This document shows, piece after piece, positions 14,535 through 23,004 of a stretch of DNA of 47,234 bases; the first letter of the stretch is position 1, and each line of letters starts with the position of its first letter. The DNA is taken from NCBI GenBank assembly GCA_030698395.1, contig JAUYKW010000023.1:1-47234 (forward strand), given 5' to 3'. The translations under genes were made by a program, and so were the position numbers. Source of the stretch: a bacterium. Lineage in GTDB: Bacteria > Patescibacteriota > Patescibacteriia > UBA9570. The notes under the pieces are model-generated. The model had not been told where the DNA came from and made no database searches. It saw only the letters and a program-made list of their open reading frames with translations.

Positions 14535-17474
14535 TTAAATCACTTTCCAGCGAATAGTAAATAATGGAGTAAGTGTGGAGTCTTGTTTTAACTGAGCCTC
14601 CACGCGATCGATTAGATTTTCTTTTCTTTCTTCCATTTCATCTTGAGATACAAATAGCTTTTTTCTCATTTCATTTCGTTTCTTTTCCATGTCTTTAATT
14701 TCTTTTTGCACCTTCAATTTCTCATCGAGATTCAAAATATTCTTGGAATTAGTCTTAGCTGCCTTAATATCAATATCCAGCTTCTTTAAATCCAACTCCA
14801 AGGCAATCTTCATGTCATCCGCCCACTTGTCCAGTTTTTCTACCTCAGCATCAAAGAATTCGCTATTTCTTCCTGCAATTTGTCCTGAAATTATAGTTAC
14901 TGTTTGAGCTTCAAATTCATTAATCTTATTTTCTTCTACTGAAGTTAGGGAGTCGCAAGCCTGCTCCTTTCCATAGAGGGCTAGGATTTTTTTTGCCACT
15001 TCGGATTCTAGTTTCTCACCATTATTATCAAACGCTATAGCAATAATATGATCTTCTTTTTCAAATGCCTGAACTGTATAATTGGAAACTCGTAGCAATC
15101 CGCTTTGTCCAACAAAATGTTCTAAAACTGAAATAATTGCCTGATGATTGCTATAGTCAAAAACTATCTCTTTTACAGGCAGGTCACTATTTTTTACTTC
15201 ATTCAAAATTCTTTGCGCTAATGGATGGCCTGGGCGGTAAACATGAGAATCTTCAATATTATTTCCAATTTTATATGGACCCGGTGGGATAGATTCACCC
15301 TGAAATGGGTTTTTCTCCAAAGAAAATGAATATTCATGTTCAGCAAATTTTGCACTGTCACCCAAATAAAATTTAGTAGTCTCCCATAACCATTTTTGAT
15401 AAGTATCCAGATAGCGCTGGCTTTCATGAAGATTTAATTTCAGCTTCTCATGCACTTCGGCATCAAAATTTTCAAGAAGTTTTTGTTTGGCATCACCCAT
15501 ATTTTCCTGAATACTAACATCCATTTCTTCTTGCAAAGAGTCAAATGCACTGTTTATTTCATCTTCTGATCTACAGGATTGATAAATCGAAGCAATGCGC
15601 TTCTCAAAATCCACACCTGATTCAATACTTCCAAGAACTTCATCGCTGGCACCAAATACACCTTTAAATAAATTGAACTTCTGATCTAAAAGTTCGTATA
15701 CTCGCTGATCTGCGGCGTTTTTTCTGTTGACGAAATTAATAACCACAACATCATGTTTCTGCCCATAACGATGACAACGACCGATTCTTTGCTCAATTCG
15801 TTGCGGATTCCAGGGTAAATCATAGTTTATTACCAAAGAACAAAACTGCAGATTTATTCCTTCCGCACCTGCCTCTGTGGCAATCATTATTTCCGCTTCA
15901 TTCTTAAAATAATCTACAATGGCCGCGCGCATATCAGATGTTTTTGATCCGGTAATTTTATCTGTATCTTTGTGTTTTTTCATCCATGCTAAATATATCT
16001 CTTTTGACTTAGGATCATTGTTAGAGCCATTGAAAAATACAACTTTATCTTTATAGCCATTATCAGAAAGTAGCTCTAATAAATAATTCTGAGTAATTCT
16101 AGATTCTGTAAAAATGATGGCTTTCTTTTTAGCGCCTAATTTTTCCGTCATCTGAAAACCTTTCTGTAGACCAATAAGCAAGGCATCCCCCTTTGAGTTT
16201 TTAAAGATCTTCTTTGCAAGATCTCTATATTTTTCCAAATCTATTTTCTCCGCCTTCATTGCTTGAATATCTTCTTTGGTATAAATTTTTTCTTCCTCAT
16301 TTTCCTCATCATCAATATCCTCATCATCAATCCACTCATCTGATAATTCATCAAAGGAGTCAAAATTTTCTTCGATACCAGGAATGCCTAATTCACCTTG
16401 AGCTTGCTGCTTTTTAGCTTTCTCAATCAATTTTTCCAGTTTATAGGCGAGTCCTGTAAGTGTGCTAGCAATAGCAAAAGATGATGAAGCTAGCAGTTTA
16501 CGAAGAATAAGTGACATTAAGTGTCTTTGGCTGGCTGGTAAAGCATAGAGCTTTGGTCTTTGTAGATAATCCGTCATCTCATTATAAAGCTCCACCTCTT
16601 CTTCTGATGGGACATAGTCCTCGGTAAGTGGTATGCGCTTAGTGTATTTGATATATTCTAAAACCTGTTTTCGAAGTGTTCTATTGCAGACAGTTTTTAA
16701 TCGTTTTCTCAGATCAATAAACATTTCTTGCTTTGGCTCTATCAGACCAAGTTCATTTTCGTAAATATCCTGCACTTGGGATACCCGTGAGTATTGTGAT
16801 TTGAAACTTTTTAGGTCACCAAAAACATGATCATCAATAATGCTAACAAGCCCATATAATTCGAGCAATGAATTTTGCAAAGGAGTGGCTGTAAGTAGAA
16901 TTTTAGGGACGTTCTCAAGTGAGTCCTTTATGTCTTTAGCAATTTTATTACTAGGCTTATATACATTTCTCAATCTGTGAGCTTCATCAATAATAGCTAA
17001 ATCCCACGCAGTTTGTTTTACATAGGGAGCTTTATTGCGAGCAAAATGATATGAACAAATTATAATGGTATCGCCTTGATCAAACGGATTGAGATTTCCT
17101 TCTTTTAGACATTGGTTAAACGATTTTGCTTCTAGAATTGTGGATGGAATAAAAAACTTTTCTTGAAGCTCAGTACTCCATTGTTTACGAAGGTTAGACG
17201 GCACAATCAAAAGCATTCTTCTTTTACGCTCAGCCCATTTCTGAGAAATAACCAAACCAGCTTCAATTGTTTTCCCTAAACCTACTTCATCTGCCAAAAT
17301 TGCCCCTTTGGAAAGTGGTGAGCGAAAAGCAAATAAAGCCGCTTCAATCTGATGAGGATTCAAATCAACCTGAGCATTAGATAAAGTGGAGGTAAATTTC
17401 TCCAAACTGTCAGAGGCACTCCGTTTTGTTAACTCGTAAGCATAATATTTTGCGTGGTAATCGGTTATGTTCAT
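14535..17474 (-). CDS. SNF2/HepA-type helicase of a defence operon
   Basis: This 979-aa protein has SNF2-family motifs: I DEVGLGKT (about residue 62), II DEAH, III TATP and VI QRIGRCHRYGQ (about 605). An acidic insertion (EEWIDDEDIDDEENEEE-like, about 365-395) splits the two RecA lobes. A long coiled-coil C-terminus (KLDIDIKAAKTNSKN onwards) follows. Such helicases occur in operons with Mod methylases and act as DNA translocases in anti-phage systems such as DISARM (DrmD), though no drmABC genes are seen here. Its ATG is 2 nt after the XRE gene. ATP-driven DNA translocation is a family inference. Confidence 0.88.
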   Translation of the reverse strand: MNITDYHAKYYAYELTKRSASDSLEKFTSTLSNAQVDLNPHQIEAALFAFRSPLSKGAILADEVGLGKTIEAGLVISQKWAERKRRMLLIVPSNLRKQWSTELQEKFFIPSTILEAKSFNQCLKEGNLNPFDQGDTIIICSYHFARNKAPYVKQTAWDLAIIDEAHRLRNVYKPSNKIAKDIKDSLENVPKILLTATPLQNSLLELYGLVSIIDDHVFGDLKSFKSQYSRVSQVQDIYENELGLIEPKQEMFIDLRKRLKTVCNRTLRKQVLEYIKYTKRIPLTEDYVPSEEEVELYNEMTDYLQRPKLYALPASQRHLMSLILRKLLASSSFAIASTLTGLAYKLEKLIEKAKKQQAQGELGIPGIEENFDSFDELSDEWIDDEDIDDEENEEEKIYTKEDIQAMKAEKIDLEKYRDLAKKIFKNSKGDALLIGLQKGFQMTEKLGAKKKAIIFTESRITQNYLLELLSDNGYKDKVVFFNGSNNDPKSKEIYLAWMKKHKDTDKITGSKTSDMRAAIVDYFKNEAEIMIATEAGAEGINLQFCSLVINYDLPWNPQRIEQRIGRCHRYGQKHDVVVINFVNRKNAADQRVYELLDQKFNLFKGVFGASDEVLGSIESGVDFEKRIASIYQSCRSEDEINSAFDSLQEEMDVSIQENMGDAKQKLLENFDAEVHEKLKLNLHESQRYLDTYQKWLWETTKFYLGDSAKFAEHEYSFSLEKNPFQGESIPPGPYKIGNNIEDSHVYRPGHPLAQRILNEVKNSDLPVKEIVFDYSNHQAIISVLEHFVGQSGLLRVSNYTVQAFEKEDHIIAIAFDNNGEKLESEVAKKILALYGKEQACDSLTSVEENKINEFEAQTVTIISGQIAGRNSEFFDAEVEKLDKWADDMKIALELDLKKLDIDIKAAKTNSKNILNLDEKLKVQKEIKDMEKKRNEMRKKLFVSQDEMEERKENLIDRVEAQLKQDSTLTPLFTIRWKVI

Positions 17475-17476
17475 AA

Positions 17477-17689
17477 TTAATTTCGTATTAAGTCATCTAC
17501 CCCAACACCAAGACCATTAGCAATTTTGGTTAAAGTGTCGATTGTGGGATTTTCATTTGCGCCACTTTCAACAGTAACCACGGTATTTAAAGAAAGGTCT
17601 GCTAATTTTGAAAGGCGATCTTGTGAAATACTTTTTTCTACTCGCAATCGCTTCATGTTTTTTCCAATTGTATTTTTAGAATTTTGCAT
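17477..17689 (-). CDS. XRE-family transcriptional regulator
   Basis: This 70-aa protein is a single helix-turn-helix of the Cro/C1 type (KNMKRLRVEKSISQDRLSKL, then NTVVTVESG and IDTLTKIANGLGV). It is the first gene of the SNF2/Mod operon and resembles controller proteins that time restriction-modification expression. Just upstream, TACA-N6-TGTA (around 17690-17705) overlaps a TATACT/TATACA -10 region, a plausible autoregulatory site. Confidence 0.85.
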   Translation of the reverse strand: MQNSKNTIGKNMKRLRVEKSISQDRLSKLADLSLNTVVTVESGANENPTIDTLTKIANGLGVGVDDLIRN

Positions 17690-17822
17690 ACAGTATAATG
17701 TATAGGTTTGAATGTATGGTACTCCGTAAAAACCGCCATGTCAAAAGGAATTACATAATTATTCAATATGAATTCACCTAAATGCTGGCTATGTGCTTAG
17801 TTTACGCATGTATACAAACTAC

Positions 17823-17857
17823 ACATAAAAGAGGCCAAAAATAGGCCCCTTTTATGT
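17823..17857 (-). terminator. Terminator of the 278-aa membrane protein gene
   Basis: Arms ACATAAAAG-A-GGCC and GGCC-C-CTTTTATGT pair over 13 of 14 positions around a 7-nt loop. The T-rich descending arm directly follows the stop at 17865. Confidence 0.7.
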
Positions 17858-17864
17858 TCGGCAA

Positions 17865-18701
17865 CTAAATTTCCAAATACAGCTTATCCTTTGTAAGATT
17901 CTTATTTATACCTGGATGAACATAATAATAGGCTGAGCCACTTTCCATCTGCTGCCATACAGGCTGGAAGCTCAAATTATCCCATTCATACTTTTGAAAC
18001 TCATCTTTGTTGAACCAAACCTCAATGGCTATCTCTGAATCCTTTTTTCCATACTGGTCGGTGAACTCAGTTTTATAGACGACTTGCACCTGATTAACTC
18101 CTTCAATCGTGAATGCCTCCTTACCGTACTGAACAAGATCTGCGTAATCCTTTCGTACAAGATCGTTTTCGTCCCAGAAGCTATCTTCTACTTTTGTCAC
18201 AGTTACTGCACTTGAAGTATCACTCCACGCAATATCATAACCCGAACGATTCTTAATGCTGTTATCGAAAGCTATCCATAGCCTGTCGATCATCGTCACT
18301 TCTTTTGGGGCCTCGGGCTGTATTTCATTGTTTACGTTTGTATCAATAGTTTCAACAACTACTTCTACTTTTGCATCTTCCTCTGCGATGGTAGGTGGCG
18401 TGTTGTTCTTTGCAACATTCGAATCATCATTATTGCTCGAACCTAATGATGCGACACTCGCAATGATCAATAAGATAAATGAAATAACAATGAGGACTGG
18501 TCGTGAAAATGTTGTATTCACTTTTTTCTCTAACCATTGCCTACTAGGTGGCAATATTAGTAATCCAGCTGCTAATACGCAGATCCCGGCCAGAACGCTT
18601 TCGGATAATGCGCCTAATGTGCTAATTAGTAAAATAACTCCGAATATCCATCCGAGAGTATGTTTTTTCTTCTCTTTTTGGGAGTTAACGTCTTGCGACA
18701 T
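17865..18701 (-). CDS. Membrane protein with exported C-terminal domain
   Basis: This 278-aa protein has three hydrophobic helices (about residues 17-33, 35-51 and 68-88). An acidic Thr/Asn/Val-rich linker (90-130) and a soluble C-terminal domain with several Trp/Tyr (about 135-278) follow. I recognise no family. It is preceded by an unusually long structured leader and followed by its own terminator, so it is a single-gene unit between the defence operon and tRNA-Gln. No Shine-Dalgarno is visible before ATG 18701; one arm of the leader switch lies only 8 nt upstream. Confidence 0.7.
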   Translation of the reverse strand: MSQDVNSQKEKKKHTLGWIFGVILLISTLGALSESVLAGICVLAAGLLILPPSRQWLEKKVNTTFSRPVLIVISFILLIIASVASLGSSNNDDSNVAKNNTPPTIAEEDAKVEVVVETIDTNVNNEIQPEAPKEVTMIDRLWIAFDNSIKNRSGYDIAWSDTSSAVTVTKVEDSFWDENDLVRKDYADLVQYGKEAFTIEGVNQVQVVYKTEFTDQYGKKDSEIAIEVWFNKDEFQKYEWDNLSFQPVWQQMESGSAYYYVHPGINKNLTKDKLYLEI

Positions 18702-18905
18702 AGTTGTGTGTAGTTAGGGCTTAATTAAATTCTGGCTCAAGAAACACAAAAGGCCTCCCGAACCAGCGACAGCCCTTACGGAACTGCCATCCATCCTTTC
18801 GAATGGATACCCTAACTACAGAATACTGGTCGGAAGACCGTCTCTATGTAGTTAGGGATACTGACAACCATGCCTCCGAAAAGGTTTAGGCTGTTTGCTT
18901 TCGCA
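18702..18905 (-). ncRNA. Structured 5' leader with alternative hairpins (riboswitch-like)
   Basis: Read on the minus strand there are three 11-nt elements: arm A CCCTAACTACA (18847-18857), arm B TGTAGTTAGGG (18810-18820) and arm A' CCCTAACTACA (18709-18719). B is perfectly complementary to both A and A', so two exclusive pairings exist. A:B encloses a GGTC-TTCC-GACC hairpin. Between B and A' lie stems ATCCAT/ATGGAT, GGCAGT/GCTGTC and CTGGTTC/GAGCCAG. Pairing B:A' would place a stem directly before the start codon. I match it to no known riboswitch class. A promoter upstream near 18910 (TACAAT) is weak. Confidence 0.55.
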
Positions 18906-19042
18906 ATAAATTGTAGTTACATAGTAACATAAGTACCCCAAAAATAAAGGTGCTTATCAAGCGAGTTACCTACAATCAACCCATTCGCAACCAGATCGAT
19001 TGTGTGAAGTTCTATGAACCACTGAGGGTTGTACACGTAATT

Positions 19043-19073
19043 CAAAACCCCTCGCAAATTTGGAGGGGTTTTG
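19043..19073 (-). terminator. Terminator downstream of tRNA-Gln
   Basis: Perfect 11-bp stem CAAAACCCCTC / GAGGGGTTTTG with a 9-nt loop, 44 nt beyond the tRNA 3' end. Confidence 0.75.
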
Positions 19074-19116
19074 AGGGTTTGAGGTTGATAGGTCGGATCG
19101 CACGATCCGTCCATGA

Positions 19117-19191
19117 TGGCTGGGGCGGTAGGATTCGAACCTACGCATGCGCGGACCAGAACCGCGTGCCTTACCGCTTGGCTACGCCCCA
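19117..19191 (-). tRNA. tRNA-Gln (anticodon CTG)
   Basis: The minus strand folds into a full cloverleaf. The acceptor is TGGGGCG/CGCCCCA, and the anticodon stem CGCGG/CCGCG encloses loop TTCTGGT, giving CTG, which decodes CAG. The T-arm carries GGTTCGAATCC. Discriminator G is followed by an encoded CCA (19117-19119). Confidence 0.93.
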
Positions 19192-19202
19192 ATGAATTGT
19201 CA

Positions 19203-19359
19203 ACCGCTTTCCGCCGGAGGCGGATCCGCCTTTGGCGGAGGCTACGCCCCATCCGGACAGTTGCTTCGCAACTGAACGGACAAGATCGGAATTATTACCG
19301 CTTGCTTGTCTGTTCAATTTCGAATGAAATGAGAATTTGGTCAAAGCTACGCCTCAATG
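19203..19359. repeat. Two interrupted copies of the tRNA-Gln 5' end
   Basis: In tRNA-Gln the plus strand reads ACCGCTTGGCTACGCCCCAATG. Copy 2 has ACCGCTT (19203-19209) and GGCTACGCCCCA (19240-19251), separated by a 30-nt palindromic insert (GGCGGATCCGCC core). Copy 3 has TTACCGCTTG (19295-19304) and GCTACGCCTCAATG (19346-19359), separated by 41 nt. Both are broken at the same point, in the D-loop. A CAGTTG-CTTCG-CAACTG hairpin lies between the copies. Confidence 0.65.
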
Positions 19360-21099
19360 TTAATCACTGTTTTCTTCTCCACCAAAAGTATTTAGCGCTA
19401 AATCCCAAACATTGTCAACCTCTTCCACACTAGAAATATTATCGGATGGCATAGTATTTAACACCTCAACTTCTATCTCATATTGATCATCCACAATACA
19501 GCTAACATTTGCAATTTCATAACCCATAATTTCTTTAATCACTTTTTGAACGATAGATATACTATCACTATCCCCTAACCTTTCCTTATGAAAAGCAAAT
19601 CTAGTACCTAACTGTAACATTCCTGACTCTGTTACCGAAATTACATGCGCCAAAGATAAACTCATAGCTAATGCATGATTATATTGCCGAGTTGCTGAAA
19701 TTATTTCTTTCCATTTTCCTTTAACAGTATCTACGCTAACAACTACACTTGAATCAATTGCAGGTGGTTCATCCTCTGGTACTATCTCATCTGTTTCAAC
19801 CGTTTTTTTTTCTGCAATCTCTGATACTTCTGACATTTTTTCAACCTCTAGTTTTTTCACTGCTTCTGTTTGCTCATTATTAATTGCTGATATAGTAGGT
19901 GTATCGTTTATTGATTCCGCTACAGGCTGTGGAGCTGTCGGCTGTTTAACTTCCGGCGAACTAGGAGCAGGCTGTGTTGGTACAGGTGCCACAGGTGTTT
20001 TAGTAGCAGGTTGTACTGGCACATTACTTTGATTTGATACACTTCCACACCAAGTAATGCCAGCAGTTTCTAACGGTAATTGTAAAATTCTAGCATTATA
20101 CATTTGCTGTCCTGCTTTGGTAAATAAATCAATCAAAGTTATACAATCAGCAGTTGTAACTGATTTCATTAAATCAATCAACTGAGCATGTACGTCTGTA
20201 TGCACATCCAACTCAGAAAAATGATCCAAGGATTTATCAATTGTATACAGCATACACTGACGGAGTGCATCCATTAATGAACTATGTAGCTCCATTAAAT
20301 GCATACCATCATGAACAGCTGTATTAATAACTTCTAAATAAAACCTAGCTTCTTTCTTAACAAGATGTTCCAACAATGAAGTTACTACTGTCATGTCTGT
20401 ACGTGGCAAAACAATATCGGCTTGTTCATCTGTAATTTCTTTTTCTCCAATAGAAAAAATTTGCCCTAACATACTCTCAGCATCACGAATAGCGCCATCA
20501 GATCTCCGAGCAATCCTTTCTAAAATAGTTGTTGCTACTTTCATGCCTTCATTCTCGCAAATATATTGCAACCGTTTTACAATGTCTGGCAAACTAATTG
20601 TATGAAAATCAAATCTCTGACAGCGCGAGATAACTGTAGCCGGAATTTTATGTGCTTCTGTAGTGGCTAAAATAAATACTACATGTGCAGGAGGTTCTTC
20701 CAAAATTTTCAACAAAGCATTAAAAGCCGATGCAGATAACATGTGTACTTCATCAATAATGAAAACCTTATACTGCAATTGTGTTGGCACAGCATACGCA
20801 TTCTGAATAACATTCTCTCGAACATTATCCACACCCGTATGGCTAGCTGCGTCAATTTCGATAATATCGATTAATTGAGTTCCTTCTAAATTGAATTTTT
20901 TAATTGAATCAGCATTAACAGCATGGGCAAATAACCGAGCAATGGTAGTTTTTCCTACACCTCGGGGTCCAGCAAATAAATAAGCATGGGCAAATTGTTT
21001 GCTTTCAATTTCATTCAGCAATGTTGTCTTAACATGTGCCTGATTTACTACGTCCGAAAATGATGTTGGACGGTATTTTCGATATAATGCCTGAGCCAT
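19360..21099 (-). CDS. dnaX: DNA polymerase III subunit gamma/tau
   Basis: This 579-aa clamp-loader ATPase starts ALYRKYRPTSFSDVV, as DnaX does. It has Walker A GPRGVGKT (about residue 45), Walker B IDEVHM, sensor 1 LATTEAHKIP and the SRC arginine-finger motif (VISRCQRFDF). The zinc-binding cluster of four Cys that normally follows Walker A is absent: the segment reads HAVNADSIKKFNLEG. A Pro/Thr/Val-rich linker (about 365-450) leads to a tau-like C-terminal domain. It is the last gene of the 26288-19360 unit and also has a promoter of its own. Confidence 0.95.
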   Translation of the reverse strand: MAQALYRKYRPTSFSDVVNQAHVKTTLLNEIESKQFAHAYLFAGPRGVGKTTIARLFAHAVNADSIKKFNLEGTQLIDIIEIDAASHTGVDNVRENVIQNAYAVPTQLQYKVFIIDEVHMLSASAFNALLKILEEPPAHVVFILATTEAHKIPATVISRCQRFDFHTISLPDIVKRLQYICENEGMKVATTILERIARRSDGAIRDAESMLGQIFSIGEKEITDEQADIVLPRTDMTVVTSLLEHLVKKEARFYLEVINTAVHDGMHLMELHSSLMDALRQCMLYTIDKSLDHFSELDVHTDVHAQLIDLMKSVTTADCITLIDLFTKAGQQMYNARILQLPLETAGITWCGSVSNQSNVPVQPATKTPVAPVPTQPAPSSPEVKQPTAPQPVAESINDTPTISAINNEQTEAVKKLEVEKMSEVSEIAEKKTVETDEIVPEDEPPAIDSSVVVSVDTVKGKWKEIISATRQYNHALAMSLSLAHVISVTESGMLQLGTRFAFHKERLGDSDSISIVQKVIKEIMGYEIANVSCIVDDQYEIEVEVLNTMPSDNISSVEEVDNVWDLALNTFGGEENSD

Positions 21100-21109
21100 A
21101 GTACGACTC

Positions 21110-21138
21110 AGTATAGAGAAAAATTAGCCGCTTGGCAA
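21110..21138 (-). promoter_or_regulatory. dnaX promoter
   Basis: TTGCCA (21133-21138), a 17-nt spacer and TATACT (21110-21115) on the minus strand, overlapping the 3' end of the upstream gene. ATG 21099 is 10 nt after the -10, so the leader would be only about 3 nt. Confidence 0.6.
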
Positions 21139-21819
21139 TTCCGAGTCGGTGCCATCATCTAGCTCTGCTGAACTACCATCTGCCAGCTCTGCTTCATCCC
21201 CCATTGGTAGCTCTGCTGCACTGCCATCTGGCAATTCTAGCGCCTCTTGTTTATCAATGTATTCAGAAGCAGACTGCTCTCCTTGGCGAATAACGTTTTC
21301 CACAGCAGCCCAAGCACTATCACCGTCAATGGAAGTTAAAATAACAACTTCATCACCAGGTTCGCCATGATAATAAGTTATAGAAGCCTTAATAACCTTA
21401 TATGATTTAGTACCTACAACCACAAAATAATCTCCAGATTCCTGATCTATTACCAAAGAACCCACTATCCGGCTTCTTTCCACTGGCCCAATTTGCTTAT
21501 AAATAAAAGAACCATCCGGCCTAATTGTCAGCTTCATGATATCTCCCTCTACTAATTTTGATTTTGATGCATAATTTGCCGGAACTGTATAAATCTTTCC
21601 ATCCGGACCAACCATATTCTGGCCATTAAAGACTCCCTCTACAATTTGAGAATTTCCTTGGTATTCCTCACTAGCAACTTGTTCAACTTTTTGTTTAAAT
21701 GCTGATGATACGGGCCAATTACCATTTAATTCAGCCATTATCTGCCTTGCTTGCTGTAACTGAGCTGATGCATTATCGAGTACCTGTTGTAACTGATTTA
21801 TTTTGTTTTCTTCTTCCAT
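21124..21819 (-). CDS. Conserved CPR hypothetical protein
   Basis: This 231-aa protein has an N-terminal coiled coil (about residues 3-30) followed by a compact beta-rich domain (about 55-175: VEGVFNGQNMVGPDGKIYTV, then KSKLVEGDIMKL and GPVERSRIVG). It ends in an acidic low-complexity tail with repeats of the type ELPDGSAAELPMGDEAEL. The core is familiar to me from Patescibacteria genomes, but no function is known. It lies 24 nt before dnaX. No signal peptide or membrane helix is seen. Confidence 0.7.
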   Translation of the reverse strand: MEEENKINQLQQVLDNASAQLQQARQIMAELNGNWPVSSAFKQKVEQVASEEYQGNSQIVEGVFNGQNMVGPDGKIYTVPANYASKSKLVEGDIMKLTIRPDGSFIYKQIGPVERSRIVGSLVIDQESGDYFVVVGTKSYKVIKASITYYHGEPGDEVVILTSIDGDSAWAAVENVIRQGEQSASEYIDKQEALELPDGSAAELPMGDEAELADGSSAELDDGTDSELPSG

Positions 21820-21947
21820 ATTTTTGTTATTTTATTCTATTTTTGTTAATGTTTTGTATTTTTTTTGAACGCTAAATGTAAAGAAAAGTATATCACGACA
21901 AATTATACTTGGCTAGATTAGCTTGAATTACATTTTTTTCGATTTTC

Positions 21948-22982
21948 TTATGCAGCTTTCTTTTCTTGGTCAGCTTCATCTACTTTTTTTGCATTATCTG
22001 GAACATTGAATAGTGACTTTAAGTCTTCAGTAGTATCATTCTGCTTACGTTTTTGAGCCACCTTTCGCGCTGCTGCCAAATCAATAACATCACCCTGTGC
22101 ATCTTCCCCGCCTTCAGCTGAAGCATCTGCTCCATCATCACTCCCGGCTACTCCTTCATCTAAATCAACAAAATCCTCATCTGCTTCGCTTGTTTTTTCA
22201 TCCCCTGAATCGTTAGACACATCAGGTGCTGGTTCATTCTCATCTACATCAACATATTCCGGATCATCGACAGATGGTTGCTCCGTTTTTGGACCACCCA
22301 AACCTTCTTGAAAAACAAATACCATATGAATGCCTAATTCTCTATTTTGCAATACAAAGCCATAATTATTTTTCCGCTTTATCTTCATTGGTGTATGTTG
22401 TTGCTTTAATGATTCCAACAACTCATGACCAGCCTGTTCATTAACGACAAAGTTTGCATCTCCTTTAGCACCTAGCTTAGACGTAGTTTCTTTACCAATG
22501 TCATCTGTTTCAATCACAGCTATTGATCGCCTATTTTGATTTAATGCATCTACTACATTTTCTGCTAATTTTTTTAAGTACTCAAGTACCTCTTTTTGTA
22601 ATTTATCACCTGAACCTTCAATTCCTTCTTCCATTGTTGTTGGCTTATCAGCTTCCGTGTCTGGTAAATCAGTATCTATATCAACGCCCATTTCAGCTTC
22701 CATCTTTTTAAGCTCTGCTTCTCTACTTCCTTTACTCTTACGTTCCAAGCCTGCCACCATCTGTTCATAAACATCATGTACTGTAAAATACTGTCTAGAA
22801 GGTTCAACTTCTGTCATCCAATCTCCTGTTTTTGTAGGAATTCTCTTGCTAAAATCCATTCCTTCAGTGTGTTTAGTCAATGCTGTTGATTTATCACGAT
22901 GTAACATAGCATTACTCATGCCCGACTCTGCACTCCGCATTGATCCTTGTTCGAAACTCTCGTTTTGATTCTTATCTTCCAT
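21948..22982 (-). CDS. Acidic hypothetical protein
   Basis: The protein is 344 aa and the family is not recognised. The N-terminus is polar, the middle (about residues 130-230) looks globular (VDALNQNRRSIAVIETDDIG, ELGIHMVFVFQEG), and about 235-300 is an Asp/Glu/Ser/Gly-rich disordered stretch. The end is lysine-rich. It lies 22 nt downstream of the TraD-like ATPase gene and is probably co-transcribed with it. It may be a partner of that ATPase; this rests on position only. Confidence 0.6.
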   Translation of the reverse strand: MEDKNQNESFEQGSMRSAESGMSNAMLHRDKSTALTKHTEGMDFSKRIPTKTGDWMTEVEPSRQYFTVHDVYEQMVAGLERKSKGSREAELKKMEAEMGVDIDTDLPDTEADKPTTMEEGIEGSGDKLQKEVLEYLKKLAENVVDALNQNRRSIAVIETDDIGKETTSKLGAKGDANFVVNEQAGHELLESLKQQHTPMKIKRKNNYGFVLQNRELGIHMVFVFQEGLGGPKTEQPSVDDPEYVDVDENEPAPDVSNDSGDEKTSEADEDFVDLDEGVAGSDDGADASAEGGEDAQGDVIDLAAARKVAQKRKQNDTTEDLKSLFNVPDNAKKVDEADQEKKAA

Positions 22983-23004
22983 AATGTTATTTATTGACTA
23001 TTCT

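Noticed and set aside
12413-17689. DISARM system
   Set aside because: A SNF2-like helicase and an adenine methylase are present, but drmA, drmB and drmC are absent; gene order fits a type III-like modification locus better.
19117-19191. tRNA-Gln 3' end as attachment site of the accessory island
   Set aside because: I looked for a second copy of the TTCGAATCCTACCGCCCCA end near the island borders and in 1-344 and found none; only 5' end copies exist.
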